Shown one piece after another: positions 50,977 through 63,585 of a stretch of 64,000 bases of DNA. The stretch spans positions 1 to 64,000 of the forward strand of contig NZ_BDBD01000002.1 in the NCBI RefSeq assembly GCF_001612805.1. The letters are read 5' to 3'. Source of the stretch: Nocardia coubleae NBRC 108252 (GTDB lineage Bacteria; Actinomycetota; Actinomycetes; Mycobacteriales; Mycobacteriaceae). The position numbers and the translations under genes are program-made. Below the pieces are notes generated by a model. That model did no database searches. It had not been told where the DNA came from and saw only the letters and a program-made list of their open reading frames with translations. The stretch's first letter is position 1. Each line of letters starts with the position of its first letter.

Positions 50977-51954
50977 TTATGCGGCGACGGTGATCACGAT
51001 CTTCGCCCTGGCGTGTTCGGATTCCATGTAGCTGATGGCCGCGGGCGTCTCGGCCAGTGGGTAGGTCCGGTCGATGGCCGGGCGGACCTGCCCCGACTCG
51101 ATCAGCTCGCGGAGTTCTGTCAGCGACTCCGGACTCTGCTGAGCCAGCGGGCCGCGGATCGACGGTTTCACGAATGGCCGAGCCAGCTGGCCGAGCGCGA
51201 GCAAGCCGACCGGACCGAACACGCTGCCACCGTCGAAATTGCCACCACCGGACAGAACGAGGGTGCCGGTGGGCTCGACCAGGCGGAGGAGTTCGCGTAG
51301 GCCCCGTGTGCCCGCCAGGTCGAGAACGGTGTCGTAGCGGCCGGTTACGGTCTCGCGGGTGTAGTCGACGACATGTGCGGCGCCGAGTGCCCGTGCCGCC
51401 TCGACATTGCGGGTACTGCACACCCCGGTGACCTCGGCACCCCTGGCCCGGGCGATCTGGACCGCGAAGGTGCCGACCCCTCCGGAGGCACCGATGATCA
51501 ACACCCGGTTTCCGGCGTCGACGTGACGCAGGCAGGTCAGGGCGGTGTTGGCGGCCAGCGGTACGGCCGCGGCCTCCTCGAAGCTCAGGTTCTTCGGCTT
51601 TCGGTCGAGGAGAGCGCGCGGTACCGCGAGGTACTCCGCGAACGCGCCGCTGACCGCCTCACCGAACACCTCGTCGCCCACCGCGACATCGGTGACCCCG
51701 TCGCCCACCGCCTCGACCGTCCCCGCGAAGTCCCCGCCCTGCACCGGATTCGCCGGCCCCTTGCGACGGAACACCGACCGATCCATCCACCGCGCGATCT
51801 TCGGGTCCCCCCGCATCACATGCCAATCCCGCGCATTCACCGACGCCGCACGAACCCGAACCAGCACCTGCCCCGCCCCCGCTTCCGGGCGCCCGACATC
51901 GGCCACCGCCAACATCGCCGACGACCCGTAAACCTGCTGCACGATTGCCTTCAC
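50977..51954 (-). CDS. NADPH:quinone reductase/zinc-free alcohol dehydrogenase family
   Basis: 325 residues, medium-chain dehydrogenase without the zinc ligands. VLVRVRAASVNARDWHVMRG, GGDFAGTVEAVGDGVTDVAV, GDEVFGEAVSGAFAEYLAVP and the coenzyme site VLIIGASGGVGTFAVQIARA are typical of quinone oxidoreductases. The GTG at 51954 starts a natural MDR N-terminus (KAIVQQVYGSS). It sits between two copies of the operator segment and is divergent from hxlR, so HxlR probably controls it. It may detoxify quinones or enones. Confidence 0.85.
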   Translation of the reverse strand: MKAIVQQVYGSSAMLAVADVGRPEAGAGQVLVRVRAASVNARDWHVMRGDPKIARWMDRSVFRRKGPANPVQGGDFAGTVEAVGDGVTDVAVGDEVFGEAVSGAFAEYLAVPRALLDRKPKNLSFEEAAAVPLAANTALTCLRHVDAGNRVLIIGASGGVGTFAVQIARARGAEVTGVCSTRNVEAARALGAAHVVDYTRETVTGRYDTVLDLAGTRGLRELLRLVEPTGTLVLSGGGNFDGGSVFGPVGLLALGQLARPFVKPSIRGPLAQQSPESLTELRELIESGQVRPAIDRTYPLAETPAAISYMESEHARAKIVITVAA

Positions 51955-52042
51955 CTCGACAACGCTAGGCGTCGCGACCACCCGCACACATCGGGGAACT
52001 CCCCGAGGTATTCCGGATTCAGGACCCCGTCCGATCGCCCGA

Positions 52043-52098
52043 ATGCTTCTGATCCAGAACCAGCTATCGTGCTTCTGAATGAGAAGCGCAACCGGCGG
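52043..52098. promoter_or_regulatory. HxlR-type operator pair, copy 2
   Basis: ATGCTTCTGATCCAGAAC and TGCTTCTGAATGAGAAGCG, imperfect forms of the two palindromes of copy 1; 51 of 56 bases match 50874-50929. The hxlR ATG at 52079 lies within the second palindrome. Confidence 0.75.
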
Positions 52099-52438
52099 TG
52101 ACGAGACGGCAGAACCCTCCGCGAAGATCGTGGCCGCGATCGACCTGCTCGGCCAGCGGTGGATGCTGCGCGTGATCTGGGAACTCGAGCCCGGTCCCCT
52201 CGGCTTCCTCGACCTGCGCCGCCGGATGGGCAATTGCTCGTCGAGCATGCTGTCCGACCGCCTCCAGCAATTGCAGTCCGCGGGCCTGACCCGCAAGAAC
52301 GGACCGCGCGGCGCCTACGAGCTCACCACCGAGGGCGCCCTCCTGGCCGAGTCCCTCCAGCAGGTCTGGGACTGGGCCGAACAATGGACACCCACCGGCG
52401 ACGGCAACGGCCGAATCCCCTGGCGTCCCACCCGCTAG
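52079..52438 (+). CDS. HxlR family transcriptional regulator
   Basis: 119 residues. Winged helix: VAAIDLLGQRWMLRVIWELE, GFLDLRRRMGNCSSSMLSDR, LQQLQSAGLTRKNGPRGAYE, LTTEGALLAESLQQVWDWAE. The start codon lies inside an operator palindrome with no ribosome site, so a leaderless or very short leader transcript is likely. The opening residues before SAKIVAAIDL derive from the repeated operator segment. It is a candidate repressor of the divergent quinone reductase, of the SDR at 50085 and of itself. Confidence 0.88.
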   Translation: MRSATGGDETAEPSAKIVAAIDLLGQRWMLRVIWELEPGPLGFLDLRRRMGNCSSSMLSDRLQQLQSAGLTRKNGPRGAYELTTEGALLAESLQQVWDWAEQWTPTGDGNGRIPWRPTR

Positions 52439-52530
52439 TTCATGGGCGTGCCGCGACGCCCTGGGACGGATCAGCGCCGTCAGGAGAGCTTTCTTGGCGG
52501 CTCGGTGAGTGAGCACTTACCATCGGGGGC

Positions 52531-52794
52531 ATGGTTCGTCTTCCGCTCAGTCCCGCCCAGGTCGAAGCCGGGCGCCGGCTGGGTCGGCGACTGCGGACGG
52601 CTCGGGGCGATCGCGAACTGAACGAGGTGGCCGGGCGGGCGGGGATCTCTCCCGAGACCCTGCGCAAGATCGAGTCCGGGCGCATGCCCTCCCCCGCGTT
52701 CGGCACCATCGTCGGCCTCGCCGAAGCACTCACGATCCCGCTCGCCGAGCTGGCCGAGGTCTACCGCGCCGAGCAGGTCGCCGAGTCCGCCTGA
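52531..52794 (+). CDS. small XRE helix-turn-helix regulator
   Basis: 87 residues, a bare Cro/CI-type domain: GRRLGRRLRTARGDRELNEV, AGRAGISPETLRKIESGRMP, GTIVGLAEALTIPLAELAEV. GGGGG lies just before the ATG. There is no ligand domain. It converges with the large MFS gene 45 bases on; the target is unknown. Confidence 0.85.
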   Translation: MVRLPLSPAQVEAGRRLGRRLRTARGDRELNEVAGRAGISPETLRKIESGRMPSPAFGTIVGLAEALTIPLAELAEVYRAEQVAESA

Positions 52795-52838
52795 GCCGTT
52801 CCGGTTCGTGCTCGTCGACGGCGAGGCGCTGGAACGAC

Positions 52839-55247
52839 CTACCGGCGATGCATCGATTCTTCGTTGTCGTATCCCAGGGTGACGTCGTGGGTGATCTCGC
52901 CACGAGTGACCGCCACCTGACTCGCGACGGGTGGGTACCCGCGCGCGACGACCGTGTACTCCCCCTCGGGCAGGTCGGGCACGAGGTAGCGGCCCTTCTC
53001 GTCGGTGCGGGTGGTGGCGGCCGGGTCGCCGCTGGAATCGAGGACGGTGATCTCGACATCCGCGACCGGCCGGTCGCCGTCGACCCAGGCCGAACCGGTC
53101 AGGATGGCCATCGGTTCCAGGTCGATATCGCGGTGCAGTGAGCCGGTTTCCGGGACGGTCAGGGCGAGTGCTGTCGGGCGCATGTGGTCGGCCACCGCGA
53201 CCAGGGTGTACGTGCCGCTGACGACATCACGGCAGACGTAGGTACCGTCCTCGCCGGTGATCGCCGCCCCGACCACCTCCCCCTCGGGATCGGTCAGGGT
53301 CACGGTCGCACCCCACAGTGGTTCACCGCGCCGCGCCGAGCGCACCACCCCGGTGAGCTCACCCGCCCCGGTGAGCATCAGGTCGACGTGCTGGGCCCGC
53401 TCCCCGATCGACACGCTCACCGCCTCGGGCTGATGACCGGCGGCGGCCGCGATGAGGACATAGTTGCCCGGTCGCGGTGCCTCGATCATGTAGGCGCCGT
53501 CGGCGTCGCCGTTGCCGCGCGCCACCTGGTGACCGTGCTGATCGATCAGGGTGAGCGTCGCCGACGGGACCGGGCGGGCATCGTCACGTCGCAGCAGTCC
53601 CGCGATCACCCGGCCCGTCGCACCGGGCCGCAGTTTGCCCGCCATCTCGTGTGCGTCGTAGAGGCTCACATCCCGCAACTGGGCACCTTCGTCGGCCTCA
53701 TCGGGCACGGGATCCTCTTGCAGCGGAATCTCTTTCATGAACACCAGGACCAGGCAGGCGACGATCGCCAGATCGGCGGCCAGCAGGAACACGGTGTGCA
53801 TCGAGTCGGTGAAACCCTCGAGGATCGGGATCCGCAGGTGGTCGGGCAGGGCCGCGATGCCGCTGGTGTCGCTCTGCAGGGCCTCGAGCCGGGCGGCGTC
53901 GAAACCCGGCGGGAGGGTGCCGCCGAACGCGCTCAGGATGGAACCGGGCAGGCGATCGAACAGCACGGTGAGGAAGACCGCGACGCCGAGGGTGCCGCCG
54001 AGCTGCCGGAAGAACGTGGCCGCCGCCGTCGACACACCCATCTCGGTGCGCCCGACCGCGTTCTGCGCGGCGATCACCAGCGTCTGCATGCAACCACCGA
54101 GCCCGAAACCCATGATCGCGCTGTATGCCAGCGGCTGCCACAGCGGACCGTCGTAGGTGATGCGGGCGAACAATCCGCAGCCGATGGCCAGGATCAGCGC
54201 GCCGAGCACCGGCAGCACCTTGTAGCGCCCGCTGGCCTTGGTGATCAGGCCCGACAGCTGGGCGCCGACCATGATGCCGAGCACCAGCGGCAGCATCAGC
54301 AGGCCCGCCTCGGTGGGCGAGAACCCCCGCACCACCTGCAGGTATTGCGGAACCATCGTGATGGCCCCGAACATGGCTACACCGATGAGGAATCCGCCGA
54401 GAATGGCGACGCTGAAGGTGGAACTGCGGAACAACCGCAGCGGGATCAGCGCCGCGTCCTTCATCAGGAACTCGACGATCACGAACACCAGCAGCCCGCC
54501 AACGCAGATGCCGTAGCAGAGCAGCGATTTCGGGGACGTCCAGCCCCACAGCCTGCCCTGCTCGGCGACGATCAGCAGCGGCACCACCCCGACGACCAGC
54601 GCCAGCGCACCGAACCAGTCGATCCGGCTGCGCTGCCGGGTGTGACCGACGTTGAGCACCCGCCACACCACCAGGAACGCGAGCAGACCCACCGGCACGT
54701 TGACCAGGAACACCCAGCGCCAACCTTCGATACCGCCGAGGCTCTCGTAGTCGGAGAGGAACCCACCGACCACCGGCCCGAGCACCGTCGCGATGCCGAA
54801 GACCATGAGGAAATAACCCTGGTAGCGGACCCGTTCCCGGGCGGGCACGATGTCACCGACGATGGTGAACGCCAACGACATCAGCCCGCCTGCCCCGAGG
54901 CCTTGGAAGGCGCGGCACCCGGCCAGCTGATACATGGTCTGGGCGAAGCAGCAGGCCGCCGAACCGATGACGAACAGTGCGATCGCCAGCAGATAGAACG
55001 GTTTACGCCCGTAGATGTCGGCGAGTTTGCCGTAGAGGGGCGTGGTGACGGTCGCGGTGATGAGGTATGCCGTTGTCGCCCATGCCTGTTCGTCGAAGCC
55101 GTCGAGGCTGTTCGCGATCCGCACGATCGCGACGCTGACGATGTTCTGATCGAGTGCGGCCAGGAACACCCCGAGTAGCAGGCCGGACAGAATGGTGAGT
55201 GTCTGGCGGTGCGTGAGGCGTGGTTCGGCGACGACGGTATCGGTCAT
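52839..55247 (-). CDS. DHA2-type MFS efflux pump with C-terminal carboxypeptidase-regulatory-like repeats
   Basis: 802 residues from the ATG at 55247 (an earlier ATG at 55292 is possible). Residues about 1-530 form a 14-helix drug:H+ antiporter: AALDQNIVSVAIVRIANSLD, GKLADIYGRKPFYLLAIALF, GCRAFQGLGAGGLMSLAFTI. After the last helix come three beta-sandwich units like carboxypeptidase regulatory domains (about 560-640, 645-715, 725-800): VIAGLLRRDDARPVPSATLT with GAYMIEAPRPGNYVLIAAAA; ELTGVVRSARRGEPLWGATV with GTYVCRDVVSGTYTLVAVAD; ILTGSAWVDGDRPVADVEIT with GRYLVPDLPEGEYTVVARGY. With 14 helices this tail is cytoplasmic. Typical pumps lack it. Confidence 0.88.
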   Translation of the reverse strand: MTDTVVAEPRLTHRQTLTILSGLLLGVFLAALDQNIVSVAIVRIANSLDGFDEQAWATTAYLITATVTTPLYGKLADIYGRKPFYLLAIALFVIGSAACCFAQTMYQLAGCRAFQGLGAGGLMSLAFTIVGDIVPARERVRYQGYFLMVFGIATVLGPVVGGFLSDYESLGGIEGWRWVFLVNVPVGLLAFLVVWRVLNVGHTRQRSRIDWFGALALVVGVVPLLIVAEQGRLWGWTSPKSLLCYGICVGGLLVFVIVEFLMKDAALIPLRLFRSSTFSVAILGGFLIGVAMFGAITMVPQYLQVVRGFSPTEAGLLMLPLVLGIMVGAQLSGLITKASGRYKVLPVLGALILAIGCGLFARITYDGPLWQPLAYSAIMGFGLGGCMQTLVIAAQNAVGRTEMGVSTAAATFFRQLGGTLGVAVFLTVLFDRLPGSILSAFGGTLPPGFDAARLEALQSDTSGIAALPDHLRIPILEGFTDSMHTVFLLAADLAIVACLVLVFMKEIPLQEDPVPDEADEGAQLRDVSLYDAHEMAGKLRPGATGRVIAGLLRRDDARPVPSATLTLIDQHGHQVARGNGDADGAYMIEAPRPGNYVLIAAAAGHQPEAVSVSIGERAQHVDLMLTGAGELTGVVRSARRGEPLWGATVTLTDPEGEVVGAAITGEDGTYVCRDVVSGTYTLVAVADHMRPTALALTVPETGSLHRDIDLEPMAILTGSAWVDGDRPVADVEITVLDSSGDPAATTRTDEKGRYLVPDLPEGEYTVVARGYPPVASQVAVTRGEITHDVTLGYDNEESMHRR

Positions 55248-55423
55248 GGAAAAGCCCTGGTTCTGATCGGCTGGCTGGTGGGTGTCGATCATTCGGCCCA
55301 CGCAAGGGCCGACAACCCCGCTGCGAGGAAAACTTTGCGCCGCGGGTGGAACTCTTCATGCGCTGGTGGCCAGAGCTTACCCACGTCGGATTCGCGGCCG
55401 TCACCGAGGGATCAAGTTACCGT

Positions 55424-55801
55424 TCATTTCGCGCCGAAACGGTAGGCGGCGGCAATCAGCTCCGCCAGTCGTGGATCGCGAGCTTCGTCGAGAGAATGCA
55501 CCACTACCAGGTGATTCCAGCGGGCACGGCCCACCTGTGTCACCCGGTAGACCGGTGCGTGCGCCATTTCCCGGTCGAGCGCGAGCATGATCTGCACGGT
55601 GCCTTCCGGATTCTTTCCCGTGACGTTGTAGAGCCACACCCACGCGAACTTCCGCGCGACGGCGAAAACGATCTGCGAGGCCACCGACACCTCGACCGGA
55701 CCATTGCTCGCGATCAATTCGCGTAGTACTCCGAAGATCTCACGCGAGTGCGGTTTGCCCGAAAAGTACGCCTCGACGGCGGGGTCGACGGAATCGCTCA
55801 T
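55424..55801 (-). CDS. hypothetical protein coupled to the sirtuin
   Basis: 125 residues. PHSREIFGVLRELIASNGPV, EVSVASQIVFAVARKFAWVW, VTQVGRARWNHLVVVHSLDE resemble the DUF5655-type domain, found alone or fused to other modules. The ATG overlaps the sirtuin stop (ATGA at 55798-55801), implying coupled translation. Function is unknown. Confidence 0.6.
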   Translation of the reverse strand: MSDSVDPAVEAYFSGKPHSREIFGVLRELIASNGPVEVSVASQIVFAVARKFAWVWLYNVTGKNPEGTVQIMLALDREMAHAPVYRVTQVGRARWNHLVVVHSLDEARDPRLAELIAAAYRFGAK

Positions 55802-56658
55802 CGCGGTACGGCCGGGGTCGCGGTGGTGAGACTGTCGGCCAGGGTGGACAGGGTCTGCGAACAGCCGGCCGGAATGCGCACGGCGGCCAGATCGTCGGCG
55901 CGGGTTGCGCCGCGATTCACGATCACCACCGGCACACCGTTCTTCGCGGCGCGGCGGACGAATCGCAGCCCGGACATCACGGTGAGTGACGATCCAGCTA
56001 CCAGCAGTGCCTCGGCGTCGTCGACCAGGGCGAAGGCCGCCGCCACCCGCTCGGCGGGGACGGTTTCGCCGAAGTAGACGATGTCGGGCTTGAGCATGCC
56101 GCCGCACCGGGCGCAGTCGAGCATCCGGAAGCGGTCGGTGTCGGTGACCACCGCGTCCGCGTCGGGCGCGACCTCGATACCGCCGCCGTGCGAAACCTGG
56201 TCGGCGAAATCGGGATTGGCCGCCTCCAGCTGTTCTGCCAGCGACATGCGGGAGATCACCGCCGCGCAGCGCAGGCAGCACACGCGGGCATACGTGCCGT
56301 GCAGGTCGATGACCCGGCGAGCACCTGCTTTCGTGTGCAGCAGGTCGACGTTCTGCGTGATCACAGCCGACACCACGCCCGCGTGTTCCAGCCGGGCCAG
56401 CGCGCGGTGGCCCGGGTTCGGCCGGGCGGCGTCCATCCGCCGCCAGCCGATGTGGTTGCGGGCCCAGTACCGCTGCCGGAAGGCGGCGTCGCCGACGAAC
56501 TGCTGGTAGGTCATCGGATTGCGGGGTGGTGAATCGGGGCCGCGGTAGTCGGGGATGCCGCTGTCGGTGCTCAAACCCGCCCCGGACACCACCACGACGC
56601 GGCGTCCGGCCAGCAGCTCGGCCGCACGCTCCACCAGGTCCCGGGTGGGCTCGCCCAT
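55798..56658 (-). CDS. NAD-dependent protein deacetylase, Sir2 family
   Basis: 286 residues from the ATG at 56658. NAD motifs VVSGAGLSTDSGIPDYRGPD (GAGxS...GIPDFR-like), TQNVDLLH and the catalytic His in DLHGT are intact. Zinc ligands are VCCLRCA and DCARCGGMLKPDIVYFGE; VAGSSLTVMSGLRFVRRA binds NAD at the end. It removes acyl groups from lysines, possibly of acyl-CoA enzymes. Forms an operon with the downstream 125-residue protein. Confidence 0.9.
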   Translation of the reverse strand: MGEPTRDLVERAAELLAGRRVVVVSGAGLSTDSGIPDYRGPDSPPRNPMTYQQFVGDAAFRQRYWARNHIGWRRMDAARPNPGHRALARLEHAGVVSAVITQNVDLLHTKAGARRVIDLHGTYARVCCLRCAAVISRMSLAEQLEAANPDFADQVSHGGGIEVAPDADAVVTDTDRFRMLDCARCGGMLKPDIVYFGETVPAERVAAAFALVDDAEALLVAGSSLTVMSGLRFVRRAAKNGVPVVIVNRGATRADDLAAVRIPAGCSQTLSTLADSLTTATPAVPR

Positions 56659-56768
56659 GAAGTCATGGTACGAGTGGGCGGGCGCGGGGCGGCACGCCGG
56701 TGGAGTTGCGTGGCGAGCGGGTGCGGCGACATGATGACTCATCTGCCCGGCGATGTCAGAGGAAACTG

Positions 56769-57224
56769 GTGTCCGACAACGACGAACACGGCCGAAGCGC
56801 GCTCAACGGCGCGGTCGACGGGACCATTGTCGCCGTCCGCCGCATGTTCTATGTCCTCGGTGACGAGGTCGACCGCTCCGAGGGCCCGATCGAGTTCACC
56901 TTCCACAACGGTGCCACCCTGCTGCTCGATTCCGGGGTGGACGGCTCGGAACTGCGGATCCGGTCGGCGCCGTGGCGTGACCCGTTCGAACCGCTCGTCG
57001 ACCCGGTCAATATCGAATACGTCGCCGAATCGGGCAAATACACCGCCTTCGATGTCACCGACGAGGAACCCTACAGCGCCTTCACCGGCCGCCGCGTCGA
57101 CGCCGTCTCGGTCGTACCCCTGCCCGACGGCCGACCGCGCGCCGCGACCCTGTACCTCGGCGAGGCCGTGGTGAAAGCGGAAACGGTGGCCGACGAAGTG
57201 ATCGTCACCCTGGTGCCCGCATGA
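56769..57224 (+). CDS. hypothetical protein
   Basis: 151 residues from a GTG (GAGGAAA upstream). Beta-rich: AVRRMFYVLGDEVDRSEGPI, EFTFHNGATLLLDSGVDGSE, FTGRRVDAVSVVPLPDGRPR, VVKAETVADEVIVTLVPA. No motif is recognised. Its end overlaps the next gene by 4 bases, so the two are made together and possibly interact; divergent from the sirtuin. Confidence 0.55.
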   Translation: MSDNDEHGRSALNGAVDGTIVAVRRMFYVLGDEVDRSEGPIEFTFHNGATLLLDSGVDGSELRIRSAPWRDPFEPLVDPVNIEYVAESGKYTAFDVTDEEPYSAFTGRRVDAVSVVPLPDGRPRAATLYLGEAVVKAETVADEVIVTLVPA

Positions 57225-57763
57225 CGGGCTTCGCCCACCGCATGCGCCGATTGTTCGGCACCGGAACGGATTCCGCACCGACCGTGTTCGAGACGACGCC
57301 GTTGCGGCCGGAGTTCGCCGGTGAGCACCTGCCGGGGAACCGGGTATGGGACGGCACTCACGTCACCTATCTCGATGAGCAAGCGCGCCTGCGGTTCCGG
57401 CTCCAAGCCCGCGACGGTCTGCTCCACACCGCCGACGGCGCCCTGTTCGACACCACGGCGGCCAGTACCCTGTGGTCACCGGAGGGCGGCCGGGCGATCT
57501 TCGTCATGGACGCCGCTGGCACGCTGTACTCCTCACCCCAGCACCTGCTCGGCCGGTTCCACCATTCGAGTTTCCTGGCCGGTGGACCCGTGGCCGCCGC
57601 AGGGGAGATCGTGGCGCGGCAGGGCCGGGTGCTGCTGGTGTCGGATCACAGCACCCACTACCGGCCCCCGCGGCGCTTCACCCGGCAGGTTCCGCTCGCC
57701 TTGCGTGCCCAGGGCATCGAAGCCGGCGACCTGCCCCTCGAAATGCGTTCGCAGGAACCGTGA
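57221..57763 (+). CDS. hypothetical protein coupled to upstream gene
   Basis: 180 residues: VWDGTHVTYLDEQARLRFRL, GLLHTADGALFDTTAASTLW, RAIFVMDAAGTLYSSPQHLL, RFHHSSFLAGGPVAAAGEIV. Segments such as LYSSPQHLLGRFHHSSFLAG followed by GEIV occur in actinobacterial proteins near polymorphic toxins or secretion systems, but the role is unknown. ATG overlaps the upstream stop (ATGA). Confidence 0.55.
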   Translation: MTGFAHRMRRLFGTGTDSAPTVFETTPLRPEFAGEHLPGNRVWDGTHVTYLDEQARLRFRLQARDGLLHTADGALFDTTAASTLWSPEGGRAIFVMDAAGTLYSSPQHLLGRFHHSSFLAGGPVAAAGEIVARQGRVLLVSDHSTHYRPPRRFTRQVPLALRAQGIEAGDLPLEMRSQEP

Positions 57764-57772
57764 TCGGCGGGC

Positions 57773-58624
57773 TCAGTGCCCCGACGCCAGTTCCGCCATC
57801 ACCCTGTCGGTGAGCTTGTCGATGACGGCGCCGCGAATCTGGTGGCTCTCGTTGGCCAGTGCCGTGGTGGTGCACATCCCGAACGCGCCGTCGGCGTCGT
57901 AGAGCACGGCCGCGCCCGCCGCGATCCCGTCGTCGCTGAGGTGACCTTCCGCCTCGATGCCCATCTCGACGCCGATCGGCATGCGCGAGAACGTGATCGA
58001 CACATCGGTATTGATGAAACCGATGCCGTCGGTGCCCCAGTTGGTGACCAGACTCGTCTGCTCACCCGTCATCGCGGCGTAGCAGAACGGGGAGGACTCC
58101 TCACCGGCGACGACCGGGATGTTGCGCACCCATTTGCGTTTGCGGGTGTCGTTCTGGTGCTCGGTCATCCGGATCGACCAGCCGTCGGCATGGCCGTCGC
58201 TGCCGAACAGGTGCAACCCCTCCTCGATCGCCGCGCGCGCGTCCGGCGGCGGCAGCGGCCGCTCCCGGTCGGGCCGCCACACCGCACCGGGCGGCTGCGC
58301 CGAGCGTTTCAGCAGCAACGCGCTGCCCCTGGCCACCACCGCGTCGTCCGAGCGCAGGCTGACGGCGACCGCGCGCACGCGCTTGCCGTCACGCACCAGC
58401 TCGCTCTCGACGGTCACGGGCACGGCGGGCACCGCGCGGTGCAGGTCGACGGTGAACCGGGCGGGCACGAACTCCTCGGTGCAGTACCGCGCCTCCACCT
58501 CCCGCGCCATCAACCCGCACACCGGCGGCCCCGACAGCGTCTTGGGGCCCCACAGGCTCAGCGAGAACCTGGTCGGCTCGAACACCGCGCCCGTGCGGGT
58601 GAAGTACGCCGGTGAGGTGGTCAT
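57773..58624 (-). CDS. acyl-CoA thioesterase domain protein (TesB-like, double hotdog)
   Basis: 283 residues from the ATG at 58624. First hotdog: FSLSLWGPKTLSGPPVCGLM, FVPARFTVDLHRAVPAVPVT, RVRAVAVSLRSDDAVVARGS. Second: SLVTNWGTDGIGFINTDVSI, GIAAGAAVLYDADGAFGMCT. This fits thioesterase-like superfamily proteins that hydrolyse acyl-CoAs. The upstream sequence (58632-58670) has weak likenesses to the steroid-regulon operator, too poor to assign. Confidence 0.75.
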   Translation of the reverse strand: MTTSPAYFTRTGAVFEPTRFSLSLWGPKTLSGPPVCGLMAREVEARYCTEEFVPARFTVDLHRAVPAVPVTVESELVRDGKRVRAVAVSLRSDDAVVARGSALLLKRSAQPPGAVWRPDRERPLPPPDARAAIEEGLHLFGSDGHADGWSIRMTEHQNDTRKRKWVRNIPVVAGEESSPFCYAAMTGEQTSLVTNWGTDGIGFINTDVSITFSRMPIGVEMGIEAEGHLSDDGIAAGAAVLYDADGAFGMCTTTALANESHQIRGAVIDKLTDRVMAELASGH

Positions 58625-59332
58625 GGCGACCCTTTCCGGCCAGGGTGTTTCCCGGGCTCTCCGGCCAAGATTAGAACGCGTTGCAGTTTTACGGCAACCC
58701 ACTCGCGTTCGCCGTCGATCACGAGACCTGGGTGAGTTCCCCGACCCGAGTTCAGGGTCGGCACCGGATGTCTCCGATACGACGTCGGCCTAGCGTCGAC
58801 AGCACACCCACGAGGAGAACACCATGCGAAAACTCACTGTCGCACTCACGGCCGCGACCGTCTACGCCGTGCTGGCGACCCTGGTGGTGTGCACCACGAT
58901 CGCCGAAACGGTCTTCCTGTACCCGAACTACTTCCACGACATTCCGGCATCGCTGGAGGTGGGCGAGGCATTCACCGCCGTGGTCTCGGTCGGCGATGTG
59001 ATGCGCCCGCTGGGGATGTTCCTGACCCTGAGCGCAGTGCTCGCCGTGGCTGCCGGTGTGTGGTCGGGGCGCGCCCGCGGCTGGCTGCTCGCGTCGCTGG
59101 TGCCGTTCGTCTCGGGGATGTTCCTGCTGTCGATGCTGTACCTGTGGCCGCGCTGGCCGATCCTGTTCGAGGATCGCGCCATGTACACGGTCGACGAATT
59201 GCACCGCACGGTCGCCGAGATCGAGGTCGCGCATGCGGTGCGCATCGCCTGCGGCCTGCTCACCGCGGTCTCGGCCGTCATCGCGGCACTGCGGATCTAC
59301 CGCGACCGGGTTCTGCTGCAGGCCGCGCAGGA

Positions 59333-63007
<3,675 letters not shown>

Positions 63008-63029
63008 AGGGTGAGACCTTCCTCGGGTT

Positions 63030-63170
63030 GACGCGCCCATCGGGTTGCGGTGCTCGCCGGAGAGGGTCTGGCTGTTCACAGTGGCGCGACCGCACCGGAT
63101 TTCCACCGGTTTCCTCGACGCCCGCCGAGCAAGTCGATGGTACTGGCCCGGATGCGCCCGCAACTTTCCA
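63030..63170 (-). ncRNA. cobalamin riboswitch upstream of cobN
   Basis: On the minus strand the core reads GAGGAAACCGGTGGAAATCC, then GGTGCGGTCGCGCCACTGTG, matching the conserved GGAA...GGTGNAAATCC...GNC(C/G)CGCNACTGT core. The B12-box-like AGCCAGACCCTC follows at the complement of 63062-63073. It lies in the leader between the SMR stop (63190) and the cobN GTG. With cobalamin bound it would hide the cobN ribosome site. Outer limits are approximate. Confidence 0.88.
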
Positions 63171-63189
63171 GCCCGCGTCCGGGGGTCGC

Positions 63190-63543
63190 TCAGGCAGCTT
63201 CGGCGCGGTCCGCGAGTTTGAGCCAGACCACTCCGGCAATCACCACGGCGAGCCAGAACGCTTTGAGCGGGGTGAGCGTTTCCTCGAAGAACACCGGTCC
63301 GAGGAGCGCGGCGCCGACCGCGCCGATCCCTGCCCAGACGGCATAGCCGATGCCGACGTCGATCGTTTTCAGCGCGACGCTGAGGGCGAAGAGGGTGAGC
63401 AGGAAGAAGACGATCGCGACCAGCGACCAGGTGAGGACGGTGAATCCGTGGCTGCCGCCGACGGCCAGGGCGTAACCGACTTCGAAGGCGCCCGCGAGCA
63501 GCAGGACGAGCCAGGCGGTGGCGGTGCGGTTCTCGGTGATCAT
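63190..63543 (-). CDS. SMR family efflux protein, second of a pair
   Basis: 117 residues with four helices: TATAWLVLLLAGAFEVGYAL (the essential Glu in FEVGYA), VLTWSLVAIVFFLLTLFALS, GYAVWAGIGAVGAALLGPVF, LTPLKAFWLAVVIAGVVWLK. GIGYAVWAGIG is the SMR signature. It begins 42 bases after the companion SMR and likely assembles with it as a heterodimeric exporter of cationic compounds or guanidinium-type metabolites. Confidence 0.88.
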   Translation of the reverse strand: MITENRTATAWLVLLLAGAFEVGYALAVGGSHGFTVLTWSLVAIVFFLLTLFALSVALKTIDVGIGYAVWAGIGAVGAALLGPVFFEETLTPLKAFWLAVVIAGVVWLKLADRAEAA

Positions 63544-63585
63544 TGTTCGGCCTTTCGGTGAGAAATCGGGTGGGGACGAGGTTGC

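Noticed and set aside
53184-55178. A 664-codon plus-strand frame opposite the large MFS gene
   Set aside because: Codon-bias artefact of the minus-strand transporter; the product is His/Arg/Asp-rich without recognisable structure.
58632-58670. TTTCCGGCCAGGGTG and TTTCCCGGGCTCTCCGG before the thioesterase as regulon operators
   Set aside because: Only one half of each resembles the motif, and the CGGGA right arm is absent. Too weak to list.
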